Below, piece by piece: positions 36,456 to 46,255 of a stretch of DNA of 64,000 nucleotides; position 1 is the stretch's first letter, and each line of letters begins with the position of its first letter. Both the position numbers and the translations under genes were made by a program. Source of the DNA: Planctomycetia bacterium (GTDB lineage Bacteria; Planctomycetota; Planctomycetia; Pirellulales; Thermoguttaceae). The notes under the pieces were generated by a model. It was not told where the DNA came from. It searched no databases and saw only the letters and a list, made by a program, of their open reading frames with translations. The stretch lies in NCBI GenBank assembly GCA_030527205.1, contig JAUNBG010000006.1, positions 1-64,000 of the forward strand, in the 5' to 3' direction.

Positions 36456-38171
36456 TCAATAAAGTTCGGGGATTTCCATATGTTCGTCTTTGGCGACTTT
36501 TCGCAATTTTGCTAACGCTCGAGTTTCAATCTGGCGAACGCGTTCCTTGGTTACTCCCATTTCTTTGCCAACCTGACGAAGCGTTTGATGTCGATCATTT
36601 TGCATACCCAAACCATATCGACGTTGAATAATGGCCCGTTCTCGATCATCCAACTCATTCATAAACCGATCGACTTGCGAAATTCGTTCCCAATAAATGC
36701 GTTCTTCTTGAGAAAGCGTTGCTCGATGATCAACTTTCAGTTCAAACATATCCAGATCCTGCGGTTTGAAGCGTTCTCGATATTTTTGTTCATCAGGAAT
36801 GGTTCGAGCATAATTTCTGAAAAGAGCCCAGGACGCATATGTACTGAACTTGTTGCCTTTATAATAATCAAATTTTTCAACCGCTTTCATTAACGAAAGA
36901 TTTCCGTCGCTAATCAGTTCATAAAATGAAACGGAAGAAGAAATATGTTTCTTTGCGATCGAAACAACCAGACGCAAATTCGATGAAATAATTTCATTTT
37001 TAACGTCAATGGCAGCTTGATACAAACGTTCAATTTCGTCAATCAGAATTAATTTCGGACGATTGACATCAAGTTTTTCCCGCAATTTTGAAGCCTTGTA
37101 TTTCAGATAATTCATTTTTCTGAACAAATGAACTTCTTCTTCTGGCGTTAAAAGCGGAATATCAATTAAATGCGACAAATAAACCGGAATATCATTTAAC
37201 GACTCCGAAGGCGAAAAACCGCAATTTTTGCTTTTGTTTTCTGACTTTGTTTTCATCTTAAGCAAATTTCGTGGCGCGATGATTTCGTTTTCTTGCTTTT
37301 TCGTCAAAACTTGAGCAAATTCTGGACTGTCAATATAATCCAGCGGCAACTTCATAATCAATTCTGTTCGAATTTTTGACAGAACTCGATAAATTGTGCC
37401 GCGAGTTCGGTTATATTGCTTCGCGATATGATCAATGGATATCCCATTTCGAAAATCGTTGTAGATTTCATTCTTTTGCAGTTCCGTAAGTCGGGAACGT
37501 TTTTGGGGAAAAAGAGCCAATTGCGAATGCGATTCGTCAAAGTTTTTTGTAACCATGCGAATTGTTTCCGGACTTCGTCCCAATTTTTGAGCGACGCTTT
37601 TCGCTATTTGGGTTTGATTGGCTCCCAAATGCGCAAGTTTTCTCGCTTGATCAAGAATCCATTGCTGTTCTTCAGTTGATAATCTTTTGAAATTTGTGCT
37701 CCTTTTAATTTTCTTTGAATTTATTTGCATAAATTGATTAAGAGAACTTTCCTTAAAAACAAGGCGTTTTTTTCCATTGACCAAATAGCGCCGGGCAATC
37801 AGCCCGTTTTTTCGCCAACGGGCAATCGTCTTTGGGGAGACAGAAAAACGTTGACAAAGATCGTCGGTCAACCAAATTTTTTCCTTCTCGTCTTGAACGT
37901 CATAATTTCCTGAATCTGACAAATCTTCGATAAACAAATGCAGATCATGTTTGAGATCTTTTCCTAAAAGGGAAGCATTAGGAAAGAAATTGGTTTGAAA
38001 ATTTGTTATTTGTTGATAAATTTCATGCCAGGAATAAGTCGAGTTATGATCCAATCGCCCAATAATTCTTTCTGCTTGATTGGTTTGTTCCAAACGTTTT
38101 TCTTTTGGCAGATAACGAATCTGCATATCGCGAAATTCCTGCAAAAGATGAATCTTATAACATTTGTGCAT
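36456..38171 (-). CDS. Sigma-70 family RNA polymerase factor with three extra N-terminal helix-turn-helix segments
   Basis: 571 residues. The C-terminal half is a primary-like sigma factor: region 1.2 (about 335-355, IPLLTPEEEVHLFRKMN), region 2 (about 393-456, SSNLRLVVSIAKKHI, FYELISDGNLSLMKAVEKFD, GNKFSTYASWALFRN) and region 4 (about 507-560, DDRERAIIQRRYGLG, GVTKERVRQIETRALAKL). The N-terminal 290 residues replace region 1.1 and hold a MerR/excisionase-like HTH (100-148, DLCQRFSVSPKTIARWRKNG), a second HTH (about 165-210, AQKLGRSPETIRMVTKNF) and a third (about 226-268, IAKQYNRTRGTIYRVLSKI). The region between sigma 2 and 4 is short. Starts at 38171 (AGGATTGG upstream) or residue 16 (AGGAA upstream) both fit. 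Probably an alternative sigma factor with added DNA-binding or regulatory modules. Confidence 0.88.
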   Translation of the reverse strand: MHKCYKIHLLQEFRDMQIRYLPKEKRLEQTNQAERIIGRLDHNSTYSWHEIYQQITNFQTNFFPNASLLGKDLKHDLHLFIEDLSDSGNYDVQDEKEKIWLTDDLCQRFSVSPKTIARWRKNGLIARRYLVNGKKRLVFKESSLNQFMQINSKKIKRSTNFKRLSTEEQQWILDQARKLAHLGANQTQIAKSVAQKLGRSPETIRMVTKNFDESHSQLALFPQKRSRLTELQKNEIYNDFRNGISIDHIAKQYNRTRGTIYRVLSKIRTELIMKLPLDYIDSPEFAQVLTKKQENEIIAPRNLLKMKTKSENKSKNCGFSPSESLNDIPVYLSHLIDIPLLTPEEEVHLFRKMNYLKYKASKLREKLDVNRPKLILIDEIERLYQAAIDVKNEIISSNLRLVVSIAKKHISSSVSFYELISDGNLSLMKAVEKFDYYKGNKFSTYASWALFRNYARTIPDEQKYRERFKPQDLDMFELKVDHRATLSQEERIYWERISQVDRFMNELDDRERAIIQRRYGLGMQNDRHQTLRQVGKEMGVTKERVRQIETRALAKLRKVAKDEHMEIPELY

Positions 38172-39361
38172 TTTACCAATCCTGAATTATCATTAATAGC
38201 GTTAAGATTGTTGTCTGTTGCCAATTTTATTTTTTATAAAATCTTTGAAAAAGAAAGCATTTTAGGAAAGTCTGGGAAATGATTCAAATAAATGAGTCAT
38301 AAACGTTTGAGCATTAGGATCATTCTTCTTTTTGACAAGAAGAATTTGGGGTTGAACTTGCAATGATAAAAGTTAAGTTGACTTTTTAAAAAAATAATCT
38401 TAGGTTAATGACAAAGTTGGCGCAAAATAACAAAGAAAGAAAAAATGGTAAAAATATATCGATGGCGTTTCAAAGAAAAAATGTCTTTAATAAAATTTCC
38501 CGTTAAATGTTTTTTGATCTTTAATTAATTCTATTAAAATCTCCCTTTTAAAAGTTCGAAAGTCCGGCAAAGACGAACGGAAAAGAGAAAGGTTTTTGGC
38601 CTTTCGCAATAGTCAATCAGGATCAAAATCAATGTTAAAATCGAAAAAAAAGGAAAAAACAGTTTGTTCTTCTTAGGCAGCAAAGCAAAGCTAAAAAAAC
38701 TTGGCTGCATTATTGACATATGTTTCCCTTGCCGGGAATATCTTTCTTATTTATTAAGAAAAGATTTTGAAAAAATGACAGTTTTATATAAAATAACAAT
38801 AAAATCTTATTCAAAATTGAAGCAAAACGAAAAAATCTTTTGAAGGTTGAAAATCGGCGAACTTGGGGCAAGGGTTACTTCTCAAGCAATTATCAACCTC
38901 GGATCGTTTGCGGCGAAGTCCAACATCGACAGGCGAACCTTTGCATTCGTTTTTTCCTGAAAAGAAGGACTGAATATCAATAATTCCATTTAATTATTAT
39001 CGAAATTATCAATATTATGACGATTTACAAAGCCCCTTAGATTCAGTTATATCGGAAATATTCAAATTTTTCCAGACTTTTAACCGTTTTTTTTCAAAAA
39101 AGTCTGGATTGATTTGCATATCTCTCCAATTTTGTATATAATAAACTTTTTATTCCGGTTAAAAGTTGACTCTTGATTCTAAAAATCTATTTAAAAGCTA
39201 AAATTTTCTTATATTTCCTTGCTTATCATTCGTTGTTTTTTGCCCATTTAAAAAAAGAACAGGATTGACGGAATGGCGAAAGACAACTTTATTCTTGTTT
39301 TTAAGGACGATAGAATAAAGAGTTTTCCTTTAATCTGTTTTGAACCCCTGAGGAAAAAAGA
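38172..39361. other. 1.2-kb AT-rich intergenic region
   Basis: Lies between the divergent sigma factor and PgpH genes. No gene recognised; the short frames at 38534-38719 and 39273-39458 lack ribosome binding sites or are shadows. The only clear structure is the hairpin at 39071-39108. The size leaves room for promoters of both genes or a small RNA, but none can be pointed out. Confidence 0.4.
39071..39108. other. Hairpin in the leader of the pgpH-like gene
   Basis: Perfect 11-bp arms TCCAGACTTTT (39071-39081) and AAAAGTCTGGA (39098-39108) around a 16-nt, T-rich loop. TATATAATA follows at 39135-39143. It could be a terminator for unseen transcription or an operator; the loop is larger than in typical terminators. 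Confidence 0.45.
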
Positions 39362-41632
39362 ATGTCAACAACAGGTCAACGTCGAACAAGAGCGCAAAGA
39401 GTTGCCGCTCATATCGCCTATGAGGGATTTGTCGATAAAATCGGCAATCTGTTTCTGACGGATCACGGTTTGACAAAATTGGGACTTCTTCTTTTAACAA
39501 CATTACTCCTTTGCATTATTGTTGAAGCCTGGAATCCTTCTTTTATTTTTCAATTGTCAAAAAATGCGGAAAGAGATATTGTCTGTCGAACGCCTTTTTC
39601 TTTAGAAAGTCCTGAAAAAACAAATGAGGCAAAACAAAATGCCCGATTTGATACGCCGCATGTTTATCGAAATGATCCCAATAAAATTGTTCAGTTCAAA
39701 GCCTATCTTGTCAATATTATTCAATCTTTATTGACTTACGAAAACTATGAATCCCTTTCGCCTGAATTTCAGACTATCTGGAAACAATTTTTGCCGAATG
39801 ATGCTTCTCCTGAAAAAGCGGCCGAAGCTTTTGCCCGTCTTCATGAGGTTTTTGAGACGGACAAAGAGCTTTCTCATTTTAAAAATACGCTCGATATCAT
39901 TTTTCTTCCAATGATGAAAAATGGCGTTCTCAAAAAATTGCATGGCGGACGAGACGGCAATCAGGAAAAAATTTCTGTCTATAATACGGACGAATCTTCC
40001 GATAAAACCCGCGATATCTTAACTCGAGACGTCTTGATTGGAAACGCTTATCAAATTAAAGAACAACTCAACAATGAATTTGAACGCGATATTACTGAAT
40101 TATTGTTCCAATGGATTCGTTCCGGAATTCCCGAAACGTTGACGGAAGACTATGAAGCAACGCTTAAAGCTCAAAAACGCGCCGAAGCTGAAATTCAACC
40201 GGTCTTTGTTACTTACGAACCCGGTCAGGTCCTTTTGCAGCACGGAAAAACGTTTGATGTCAATATACTTCATCTGCTCGATGCCGAATATAAAGCAATC
40301 ATTAAAACCCAAAGTTTTCTGCAACAATTATTGCGATTTTGTGGAAGTTTTATGCTTGTCTTTATTATGCTGTTGATGACAACCTTCATCATTCATCGAC
40401 GTTTCAAAAAAAACAAAATTGATGAAACGCTTCCGACTTATTTTGCCGTCCTGGGATTAATGCTCTTAACCGCATTAACCTGTCGAATTCTCCAAACTTT
40501 TTTGACCAATCAGGGCGCTACTGTTGAACTGATTCCGCTTCTTATTTTTGCTGAATTAACCGCAATTGCCTTTTCCTGGGAAATCGCCCTGATTGCGGCC
40601 TTTGTGACTTCCTTTACGATTACGCTTTCTGGAAGCGCTGATTTGGGGATATTCATTATGCTCATCGGAACGCTTTCCATTGTTATTGTTCTGGCGCGAG
40701 ATATCAGAACTCGTCTCCAATTAATAACAATTGCGCTTTTGGGCGGAATGGTTGCTTTCGTTTTGTCTTATGCTGTCGGTTTGGTTTATCAACAGGAAAA
40801 TTCGCATCAACTTTTCATTGATTCTCTTTTGCGATTGATTTGGGCTATTCTGGCTGGCTTTCTCGTTGCCGGGTTTCTTCCGTTGATCGAACGACTTTTT
40901 GGCATTTTGACCCCGATGAGATTATTGGAAATTGGAAATCCCTCTCATCCCCTTTTATTGGAACTGGCTCGACGCGCGCCTGCGACTTATAATCATTCAA
41001 TGCAGACCGCTTCGATTGCCGAGGCGGCCGCAGAAGCTATTGGCGCTCGCGCTGCTTTGATTCGCGTCGGCGCTTATTTTCATGACATTGGAAAAATGCT
41101 CAAACCGGATCATTTTACGGAAAACCAAAGCGGTTTTAATATCCATAATACGCTTGAGCCCCGAGTCAGTACATTGGTTATCGTTGCGCATGTCAAAGAC
41201 GGCGTCGACCTGGCTCGGCAATATCATCTTCCTCAACAAATCATTGATTTAATTGAGCAGCATCACGGAACGATGTTGGTCAGTTTCTTTTATCAGCGCG
41301 CAAATCAAATTAACAAGGAGAGCGGAAGTTCACAAAATTTGGATGAAAGTCTGTTTCGTTATCCTGGACCGATGCCGCAATCGAAAGAAGCAGGAATTCT
41401 TATGCTCGCAGACGCTTCGGAAAGCGCCAGCCGTTCATTAGGCGAAGCAACGCCAGGCCGCATTGAAAATCTTGTTCGTCAAATATCTGAGGCGAGAATG
41501 GAAGACGGCCAATTGGACGATTCCGGTTTGACGCTCGGAGAAATTCGAATCGTTGAGAACAGCATTATAACGTCGATTTTAGCGAGTCGTCACAGTCGCA
41601 TCAAATATCCAGAAAAAGAAAAAACGAATTGA
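39362..41632 (+). CDS. pgpH: 7TM-HD phosphodiesterase (PgpH/YqfF type)
   Basis: 756 residues. Order: one N-terminal membrane helix (about 35-55), an extracytoplasmic 7TMR-HDED-like domain (about 60-310, starting NAERDIVCRTPFSLESPEKT), a cluster of six to seven helices (about 325-510), then a cytosolic HD domain with LARRAPATYNHSMQTASIAE and GAYFHDIGKMLKPDHFTENQ (His574-Asp575) and LIEQHHGTMLVSFFY. This is the architecture of PgpH, which hydrolyses cyclic di-AMP. GAGGAA upstream supports the start. Its usual neighbour ybeY is absent; a Ser/Thr kinase follows at about 200 bp. Confidence 0.93.
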   Translation: MSTTGQRRTRAQRVAAHIAYEGFVDKIGNLFLTDHGLTKLGLLLLTTLLLCIIVEAWNPSFIFQLSKNAERDIVCRTPFSLESPEKTNEAKQNARFDTPHVYRNDPNKIVQFKAYLVNIIQSLLTYENYESLSPEFQTIWKQFLPNDASPEKAAEAFARLHEVFETDKELSHFKNTLDIIFLPMMKNGVLKKLHGGRDGNQEKISVYNTDESSDKTRDILTRDVLIGNAYQIKEQLNNEFERDITELLFQWIRSGIPETLTEDYEATLKAQKRAEAEIQPVFVTYEPGQVLLQHGKTFDVNILHLLDAEYKAIIKTQSFLQQLLRFCGSFMLVFIMLLMTTFIIHRRFKKNKIDETLPTYFAVLGLMLLTALTCRILQTFLTNQGATVELIPLLIFAELTAIAFSWEIALIAAFVTSFTITLSGSADLGIFIMLIGTLSIVIVLARDIRTRLQLITIALLGGMVAFVLSYAVGLVYQQENSHQLFIDSLLRLIWAILAGFLVAGFLPLIERLFGILTPMRLLEIGNPSHPLLLELARRAPATYNHSMQTASIAEAAAEAIGARAALIRVGAYFHDIGKMLKPDHFTENQSGFNIHNTLEPRVSTLVIVAHVKDGVDLARQYHLPQQIIDLIEQHHGTMLVSFFYQRANQINKESGSSQNLDESLFRYPGPMPQSKEAGILMLADASESASRSLGEATPGRIENLVRQISEARMEDGQLDDSGLTLGEIRIVENSIITSILASRHSRIKYPEKEKTN

Positions 41633-41732
41633 CCGTTGTTCTTTTTCCAATGAATACATTTCAGCAATTAATCCCGGCTTATAAGAGACAATAGGGAAAA
41701 ATCCAACGCTTGGATTTGTTAATGGAGGAGCG

Positions 41733-41762
41733 ATGACAGATTCAAGGCAAAGTCAGGAATGA
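41733..41762 (+). CDS. Possible 9-codon leader ORF upstream of the kinase gene
   Basis: A near-perfect GGAGGAG (41725-41731 region, AATGGAGGAGCG) directly precedes ATG at 41733, which encodes MTDSRQSQE and stops at TGA 41760-41762. It lies 68 bp before the kinase start, and a small hairpin (ATCCAACGCTTGGAT, 41701-41715) sits just upstream. The strength of the ribosome binding site, better than that of most real genes here, makes a regulatory upstream ORF plausible, but chance cannot be excluded. Confidence 0.3.
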   Translation: MTDSRQSQE

Positions 41763-41829
41763 CCAGTTTAGATTAATGGATATATCGAAAAATTTCGCAT
41801 GAGAACTTATCTGATAAAGCGAGGAAATG

Positions 41830-42702
41830 ATGGGATTTTGGGAAAATATTTTCGGCAAAAAAAAGTTGGATTGTCAAGCGCGATTCGAATTTCTGAAACA
41901 GGGAATCGTCGGAACAATGTCAAAATTTTATATGGCAAAAGATTTATTGAATGATCGAATCGTTGGAGTAAAAATCATAGATCGCAAAAAGGCCAAACAG
42001 GTCGAAGACCGAATAAAATTGCTCAATAAAAAAGTTGTCAAACCAAGCGAAGGAGAAATCGCTTCGATGTTCGATCATCCTTATATAGTTAAAACGTTCG
42101 AATATGGATTGACAACAGAAAACGACCCCTATCTTGTTATGGAATATCTTGAAGGAACCGGTTTAAATAATATTTTAATGGTCAAACAAGATTTATTGGC
42201 TGGCGGTCGACTTCGTTATATTCGACAATGCGCGGAAGCTCTGCGCGAAGTTCATGAAAAAGGATTGATTCATCGGGATTATTGTCCGCGTAATCTTTTG
42301 TTTACAGGCGACGGTCAATGCTTGAAATTAATTGATTTCGGGTTGACCGTCCCCAATCAACAGCCGTTTACCGATCCCGGAAATCGAACCGGAACGCCGA
42401 ATTATATGGCTCCGGAATTGATTCGGCGCCGCGAAACGAATGAACGGCTCGATATTTTTGCTTTTGGCGTTACAATGTATGAACTTTGTACGCGCGAGCT
42501 TCCCTGGCCCCGAGGAACAAGCGGTTTAGCCGCAATGAGTCACGATCAGCCCCCAATGCCGATTACTGAATATCGCCCCCATATTCATCCAAAATTGGCT
42601 GCCGCAATTCATTCCTGTCTGATTGCTGATCCCAAAAAACGTTGCGATTCAATGGCTTATTTCTTGCGTCAAATAAGTCATATTGAAAAAGAGGATATTT
42701 AA
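41830..42702 (+). CDS. Hanks-type serine/threonine protein kinase
   Basis: About 290 residues, consisting of a kinase domain only, with no transmembrane helix or sensor domain, so cytosolic. Catalytic features (numbered from the upstream ATG at 41827): Lys49 in VGVKII, Glu76 in GEIASMFDH, HRDYCPRN with Asp151 and Asn156, DFG at 170-172, and the APE motif in MAPELI. The Gly-rich loop is poor (KQGIVGTMSKFY). GAGG lies 5 bases before the second ATG (41830) and only 2 before the first, so I prefer the second. Preceded by the pgpH-like gene in the same direction, which may link it to cyclic di-AMP signalling or simply reflect neighbourhood. Confidence 0.93.
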   Translation: MGFWENIFGKKKLDCQARFEFLKQGIVGTMSKFYMAKDLLNDRIVGVKIIDRKKAKQVEDRIKLLNKKVVKPSEGEIASMFDHPYIVKTFEYGLTTENDPYLVMEYLEGTGLNNILMVKQDLLAGGRLRYIRQCAEALREVHEKGLIHRDYCPRNLLFTGDGQCLKLIDFGLTVPNQQPFTDPGNRTGTPNYMAPELIRRRETNERLDIFAFGVTMYELCTRELPWPRGTSGLAAMSHDQPPMPITEYRPHIHPKLAAAIHSCLIADPKKRCDSMAYFLRQISHIEKEDI

Positions 42703-42917
42703 TTTTGAAAATTCAATCAAATTTATAAAAAACAGGAATAATCAGAAAACCAAAGATTTTCGAACAGTCCTCTCCGCGTTCTTGGAGTTCCGCAAAAAAA
42801 ATAAGAAAAACGTTTATTCATTGAATCATGAAGGTTAGAAAAACGAGAGAACAGTTGGATTTGTTTTCTTTGACGCAATAAACTCATTTCGCTTAAATAT
42901 TATTATGAAAGAATAAA

Positions 42918-44504
42918 ATGAAACGAGTCGCAATTATTGGCGGCGGTCTTGCCGGAATAACGGCGGCTTGGGAAGCAAGAAAACGCGGAGCCGAAGTTGT
43001 TTTATTTGAATGCAAACGACATTTGGGCGGTCGAGCTTCAAGTTATTTTGATCAGAAATCAAAATGTCTGTTGGATAACGGGCAGCATATTTTTTTGGGT
43101 TGTTGTTCTGAACAACGAAAAATTCAAAGCGAATGGGGAATTTCTGATTGTTTTGATCGCTTTGACAGAATTCCGTTTGCTTTTCAAACGAAACGCAACT
43201 TTTTTGCCTCGGAAAATTTCGATTATTTAAAATCAAGCGCCTGGTTGCCGCATTGGTTTCAATTTTTCCCCTCATTTTTGGGGTTACGGTTTTTAAGTTG
43301 GAAATCGCGGCTCAGTCTTTTGAAAAACATTTCGTTTCTTTCATTTGAGATAAAAAAAAAGGAAAGGACTCTTTCGTTGGCGGATTGGTTGAAAATTCGT
43401 CGAACAACATTGGAGGCTGTTGAATTTTTTTGGCAGCCGTTGATTTTTAGCGTCTTTTCTGAAACGTTGGAAAATGTTTCGATTTTAGCTGTTCAACAAC
43501 TGATTCGCAAAGGTTTTCAATCGAACAAAGACGGAATGACTCTTTGGATTCCGAATCAGCCGCTTCAAAATATTTATCATTCAAAAATCAGAACTGTTTT
43601 GCAGCAAAAAGGGGTTGACGTTCGTCTTTCAACCAGAATCGAAAAGCTGCTTATAAAAAACAATCGTTTTATTGGATTAAAATGGCGTCAAATTTCTTCA
43701 ATATCCGATCCGTTGTTTAAAAATGAGAACAATGCGTTTGAAAAAATGCCTTCAGACTCCTTTTTTCTGACAAATAAGAATGAGACGATTCGCCTTTCCT
43801 GTCGAAAACAAGAAGAACATTTCGATCTGGGAATATTATCCGTTGATCCTGTTGCCGCTTTTTCGATTTTAACGGCTTCTGATCAAAATCAGCTGATTGA
43901 AGAAATCGGTTTGAAAAGAATGGCGTTTGGGGCAATTACTGCCGTTCATCTTTGGTTTGATCGACGACTTATCAAAGATTTTGCTTGCGCCATTGGAAAC
44001 GGTCCCGGTCAATGGCTCTTTTGTCCGCTTCAAGAATCCCGGCAGAATAGGGGAGTTTCCTTAAAGAATCTTCTTCGACAAACTTCTTGCAACCATTTAA
44101 CGCTTGATGTTGAAAAAAATAATAGGGGAACCGTTTTTTCCGGCTCGGTTCAAAATTCTGTTTTTCCGGTTTATCATCAAGTTTTGATTAGCGCTTCGCA
44201 TCGATTGCTCAAAAAAAGACTCGGAAATCAAACGAATCAGGAAAATCTGCTTCAAGAAATAATGAACCAAATTAAAAATAGTTTCTCAGAAGGAAAAAAA
44301 GCCAAACTTCTGAATTATCAAATTTCAACCGTTCCCAATGCGGTTTCGACTCCTTTGCCAGCAAACTGTAACCTTAAACCTTCGCAAAAGACGTCGATTG
44401 AACATTTGGCATTGGCTGGCGATTGGACGGCAACAGATTTTCCGTCAACGCTTGAAGGAGCGATTCGGAGCGGAACAGCTGCAGTTCAAACGCTTCAAAT
44501 TTAA
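42918..44504 (+). CDS. hpnE: Hydroxysqualene dehydroxylase (HpnE-like FAD enzyme)
   Basis: Converts hydroxysqualene to squalene in bacterial sterol/hopanoid synthesis. 528 residues: FAD-binding IIGGGLAGITAAWEARKRGAEVVLFE at the N-terminus, GGRASSYFD, then LDNGQHIFLGCC, a hallmark of the squalene-associated FAD-dependent desaturase family, and the C-terminal ALAGDWTATDFPSTLEGAIRSG, the conserved FAD-contact motif of the amine-oxidase superfamily. A phytoene-desaturase-like role is the alternative. Longer than typical HpnE proteins, with a Lys/Asn-rich insert around residues 255-295. No HpnC/HpnD or cyclase gene in the window. Weak ribosome binding site (GAAAGAA). Confidence 0.88.
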   Translation: MKRVAIIGGGLAGITAAWEARKRGAEVVLFECKRHLGGRASSYFDQKSKCLLDNGQHIFLGCCSEQRKIQSEWGISDCFDRFDRIPFAFQTKRNFFASENFDYLKSSAWLPHWFQFFPSFLGLRFLSWKSRLSLLKNISFLSFEIKKKERTLSLADWLKIRRTTLEAVEFFWQPLIFSVFSETLENVSILAVQQLIRKGFQSNKDGMTLWIPNQPLQNIYHSKIRTVLQQKGVDVRLSTRIEKLLIKNNRFIGLKWRQISSISDPLFKNENNAFEKMPSDSFFLTNKNETIRLSCRKQEEHFDLGILSVDPVAAFSILTASDQNQLIEEIGLKRMAFGAITAVHLWFDRRLIKDFACAIGNGPGQWLFCPLQESRQNRGVSLKNLLRQTSCNHLTLDVEKNNRGTVFSGSVQNSVFPVYHQVLISASHRLLKKRLGNQTNQENLLQEIMNQIKNSFSEGKKAKLLNYQISTVPNAVSTPLPANCNLKPSQKTSIEHLALAGDWTATDFPSTLEGAIRSGTAAVQTLQI

Positions 44505-44556
44505 AAATGATCCTTCAATAAGTCTGAGCCATTTCCTTTGATTTCAATGGTTCTTA

Positions 44557-44669
44557 AAGGAAGTTCTAAAAACCCCGATTTTTCAACAAACGCATTTCGG
44601 ATAAAGTCGTTAAAAACAGTTTTTGCCGACGAGACGCCCACGCTCCAAAGGGGGGTTGAAACTTTCTTT
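44557..44669 (-). repeat. Family A MITE-like repeat, copy 4
   Basis: Starts AAGGAAGTTCTAAAAACCCC, contains CGACGAGACGCCCACGCTCC, and ends GGGGGGTTGAAACTTTCTTT. It fills the gap between the convergent hpnE and cbpA genes; its right end runs into the TAA stop of the latter (44668-44670). Confidence 0.8.
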
Positions 44670-45699
44670 AAAAATAAAGGCCGGATCGAACTTGAGGCGT
44701 TAAATTGGAATCAATTTTTTCCAAAAGTTCCTGATCGTTTTTGCTCCAATTTTTAGGAAGTTGAACTTCAAAATCGATAAAGAGATCGCCCTTTTTGCCC
44801 TCTGGGGTTGCTTCTCCATTTTTTGAACCAATGCCGCGTCCTTTGAGTCGAAGCTTGGTTCCTGTCGTTGAGCCCGGCGGAACTGTAACAACAATAAGGC
44901 CGTCAGGAGTCGGAACATCAACTTTGGCGCCAAGAGCCGCTTCTTTTAACGTTATTGGAACCTTAACATATAAATTATTCCCTTTGCGCGAAAAGAATGG
45001 ATGATCTTGAATTTTGACCTCTAAAATTAAATCGCCCGACGCCCCGCCATGAGAACCTGGATTCCCTTGGCCGCGCAGCCGAATCTTTTTGCCATTTTCG
45101 ATTCCAGCCGGGATTTTTATGTCCAGCGACTCCATTTTGCCCCCTGTGTCTGGATGATTCAAAGAGATTTTTCCCCCCTGAACCGCTGTTTTGAAAGGAA
45201 TTTCAACCGAAAAGGTCAAATTTTCTCCTTGAACCGGCGCTGGCGCTCGCCGTCGGCGTCGACCTGAGCCCGTTTGTGAGCCAAAATTGCTGAAGGGATT
45301 ATCTGCGCCTTGACCCGCTCCGCCGCCAAACATTCCGAAAAGATCGTCTAAATTGATATTTCCATTTCCAAATGGATTGGCATTGTCAAAAGGATTCTTG
45401 CCTGAACCATTCGGCGGCCATCGAAATGTTCCGCCTTGAAAACCGTTGAATCCTTGTCCGCCTGCGCTGCCAAATTGACTGAAGTTTTCGCCAAATTGAT
45501 CATATTGTTTTCGTTTTTCCGGGTCTTTAAGAACGTCAAATGCCGTCTGTAATTCCTGAAATTTCTTTTTGGCTCCCTCTTGATCGTCTGGATTCATATC
45601 GGGATGATATTTCCGAGCTAATTTCAAATATGCCTTTTGAATGTCGTCTTGGGTTGCGGTTTTGGGAACATCCAAAATTTTGTAATAATCTTCAGCCAT
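44668..45699 (-). CDS. cbpA: J-domain protein, CbpA/DnaJ type without zinc finger
   Basis: Co-chaperone that stimulates DnaK. 343 residues: J domain (1-70) with the HPD motif in [10 protein letters not shown], a Gly/Phe/Asn-rich linker (75-150), then two beta-barrel peptide-binding domains (about 170-335) with [20 protein letters not shown] and [19 protein letters not shown]. The four CxxCxGxG repeats of DnaJ are missing, so this is the CbpA class. GAGAG lies upstream of the ATG. The last codon and stop overlap the end of a family A repeat. Confidence 0.95.
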   Translation of the reverse strand: MAEDYYKILDVPKTATQDDIQKAYLKLARKYHPDMNPDDQEGAKKKFQELQTAFDVLKDPEKRKQYDQFGENFSQFGSAGGQGFNGFQGGTFRWPPNGSGKNPFDNANPFGNGNINLDDLFGMFGGGAGQGADNPFSNFGSQTGSGRRRRRAPAPVQGENLTFSVEIPFKTAVQGGKISLNHPDTGGKMESLDIKIPAGIENGKKIRLRGQGNPGSHGGASGDLILEVKIQDHPFFSRKGNNLYVKVPITLKEAALGAKVDVPTPDGLIVVTVPPGSTTGTKLRLKGRGIGSKNGEATPEGKKGDLFIDFEVQLPKNWSKNDQELLEKIDSNLTPQVRSGLYF

Positions 45700-46255
45700 A
45701 ATTTTTCAACTCTCGCTCTTCAAACAGAAAATGGGTTTCGAGCACTCGCTGTTAAAAAATAGATTTGAATAAGATACTCGTCAACAAATCAGCAAAAAAT
45801 CGCTTCATTTATAACGAATCAAACGAATTCGATTTATTTAGTATAATTTTTTACTTAAATGAATCAATCCCTTAAACGCTCTTTCTTTTTAATTATTTGT
45901 TGGTTGTTTGATTTTAAGATTGATTATTCTGAAAAATTTTGTTTTTTGAAAAACGTTCCGGGGGTTTGATTCGTCTTGCTTTTGTTAAGAAAATGAATCA
46001 TAATGTTTAGAAACCGATTGACTTTTTTTCTCTTCTTTTTAAAAGCATTGGAAAAGAGGCCTGAACGGAAAGGACAAGAATTTCGTCCTTGGGCAATCAA
46101 ACGTTGTTGCCGGATTTTGGGTTCAATAATCAGAAGTTTTCAAACGATTTGCGTCAACTGTCGCTTTTTGGAGACGAAAAGATCAAACAAACGATTTTGC
46201 GGCGTTGAAAAAGATTCAATTAGAGAAATGATTAAACGAATGGGGAAAATTTCTT
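45700..46255. other. Divergent intergenic region before the DUF4139-like gene
   Basis: About 556 bp. An open frame at 46003-46329 runs into the next gene in another frame and has no ribosome binding site, so it is rejected. No repeats or clear promoters seen. Confidence 0.4.

Noticed and set aside
38640-38720. Possible small RNA or riboswitch around GGCAGC...GCTGC
   Set aside because: Arms too short and the loop AT-rich; no recognisable riboswitch consensus.
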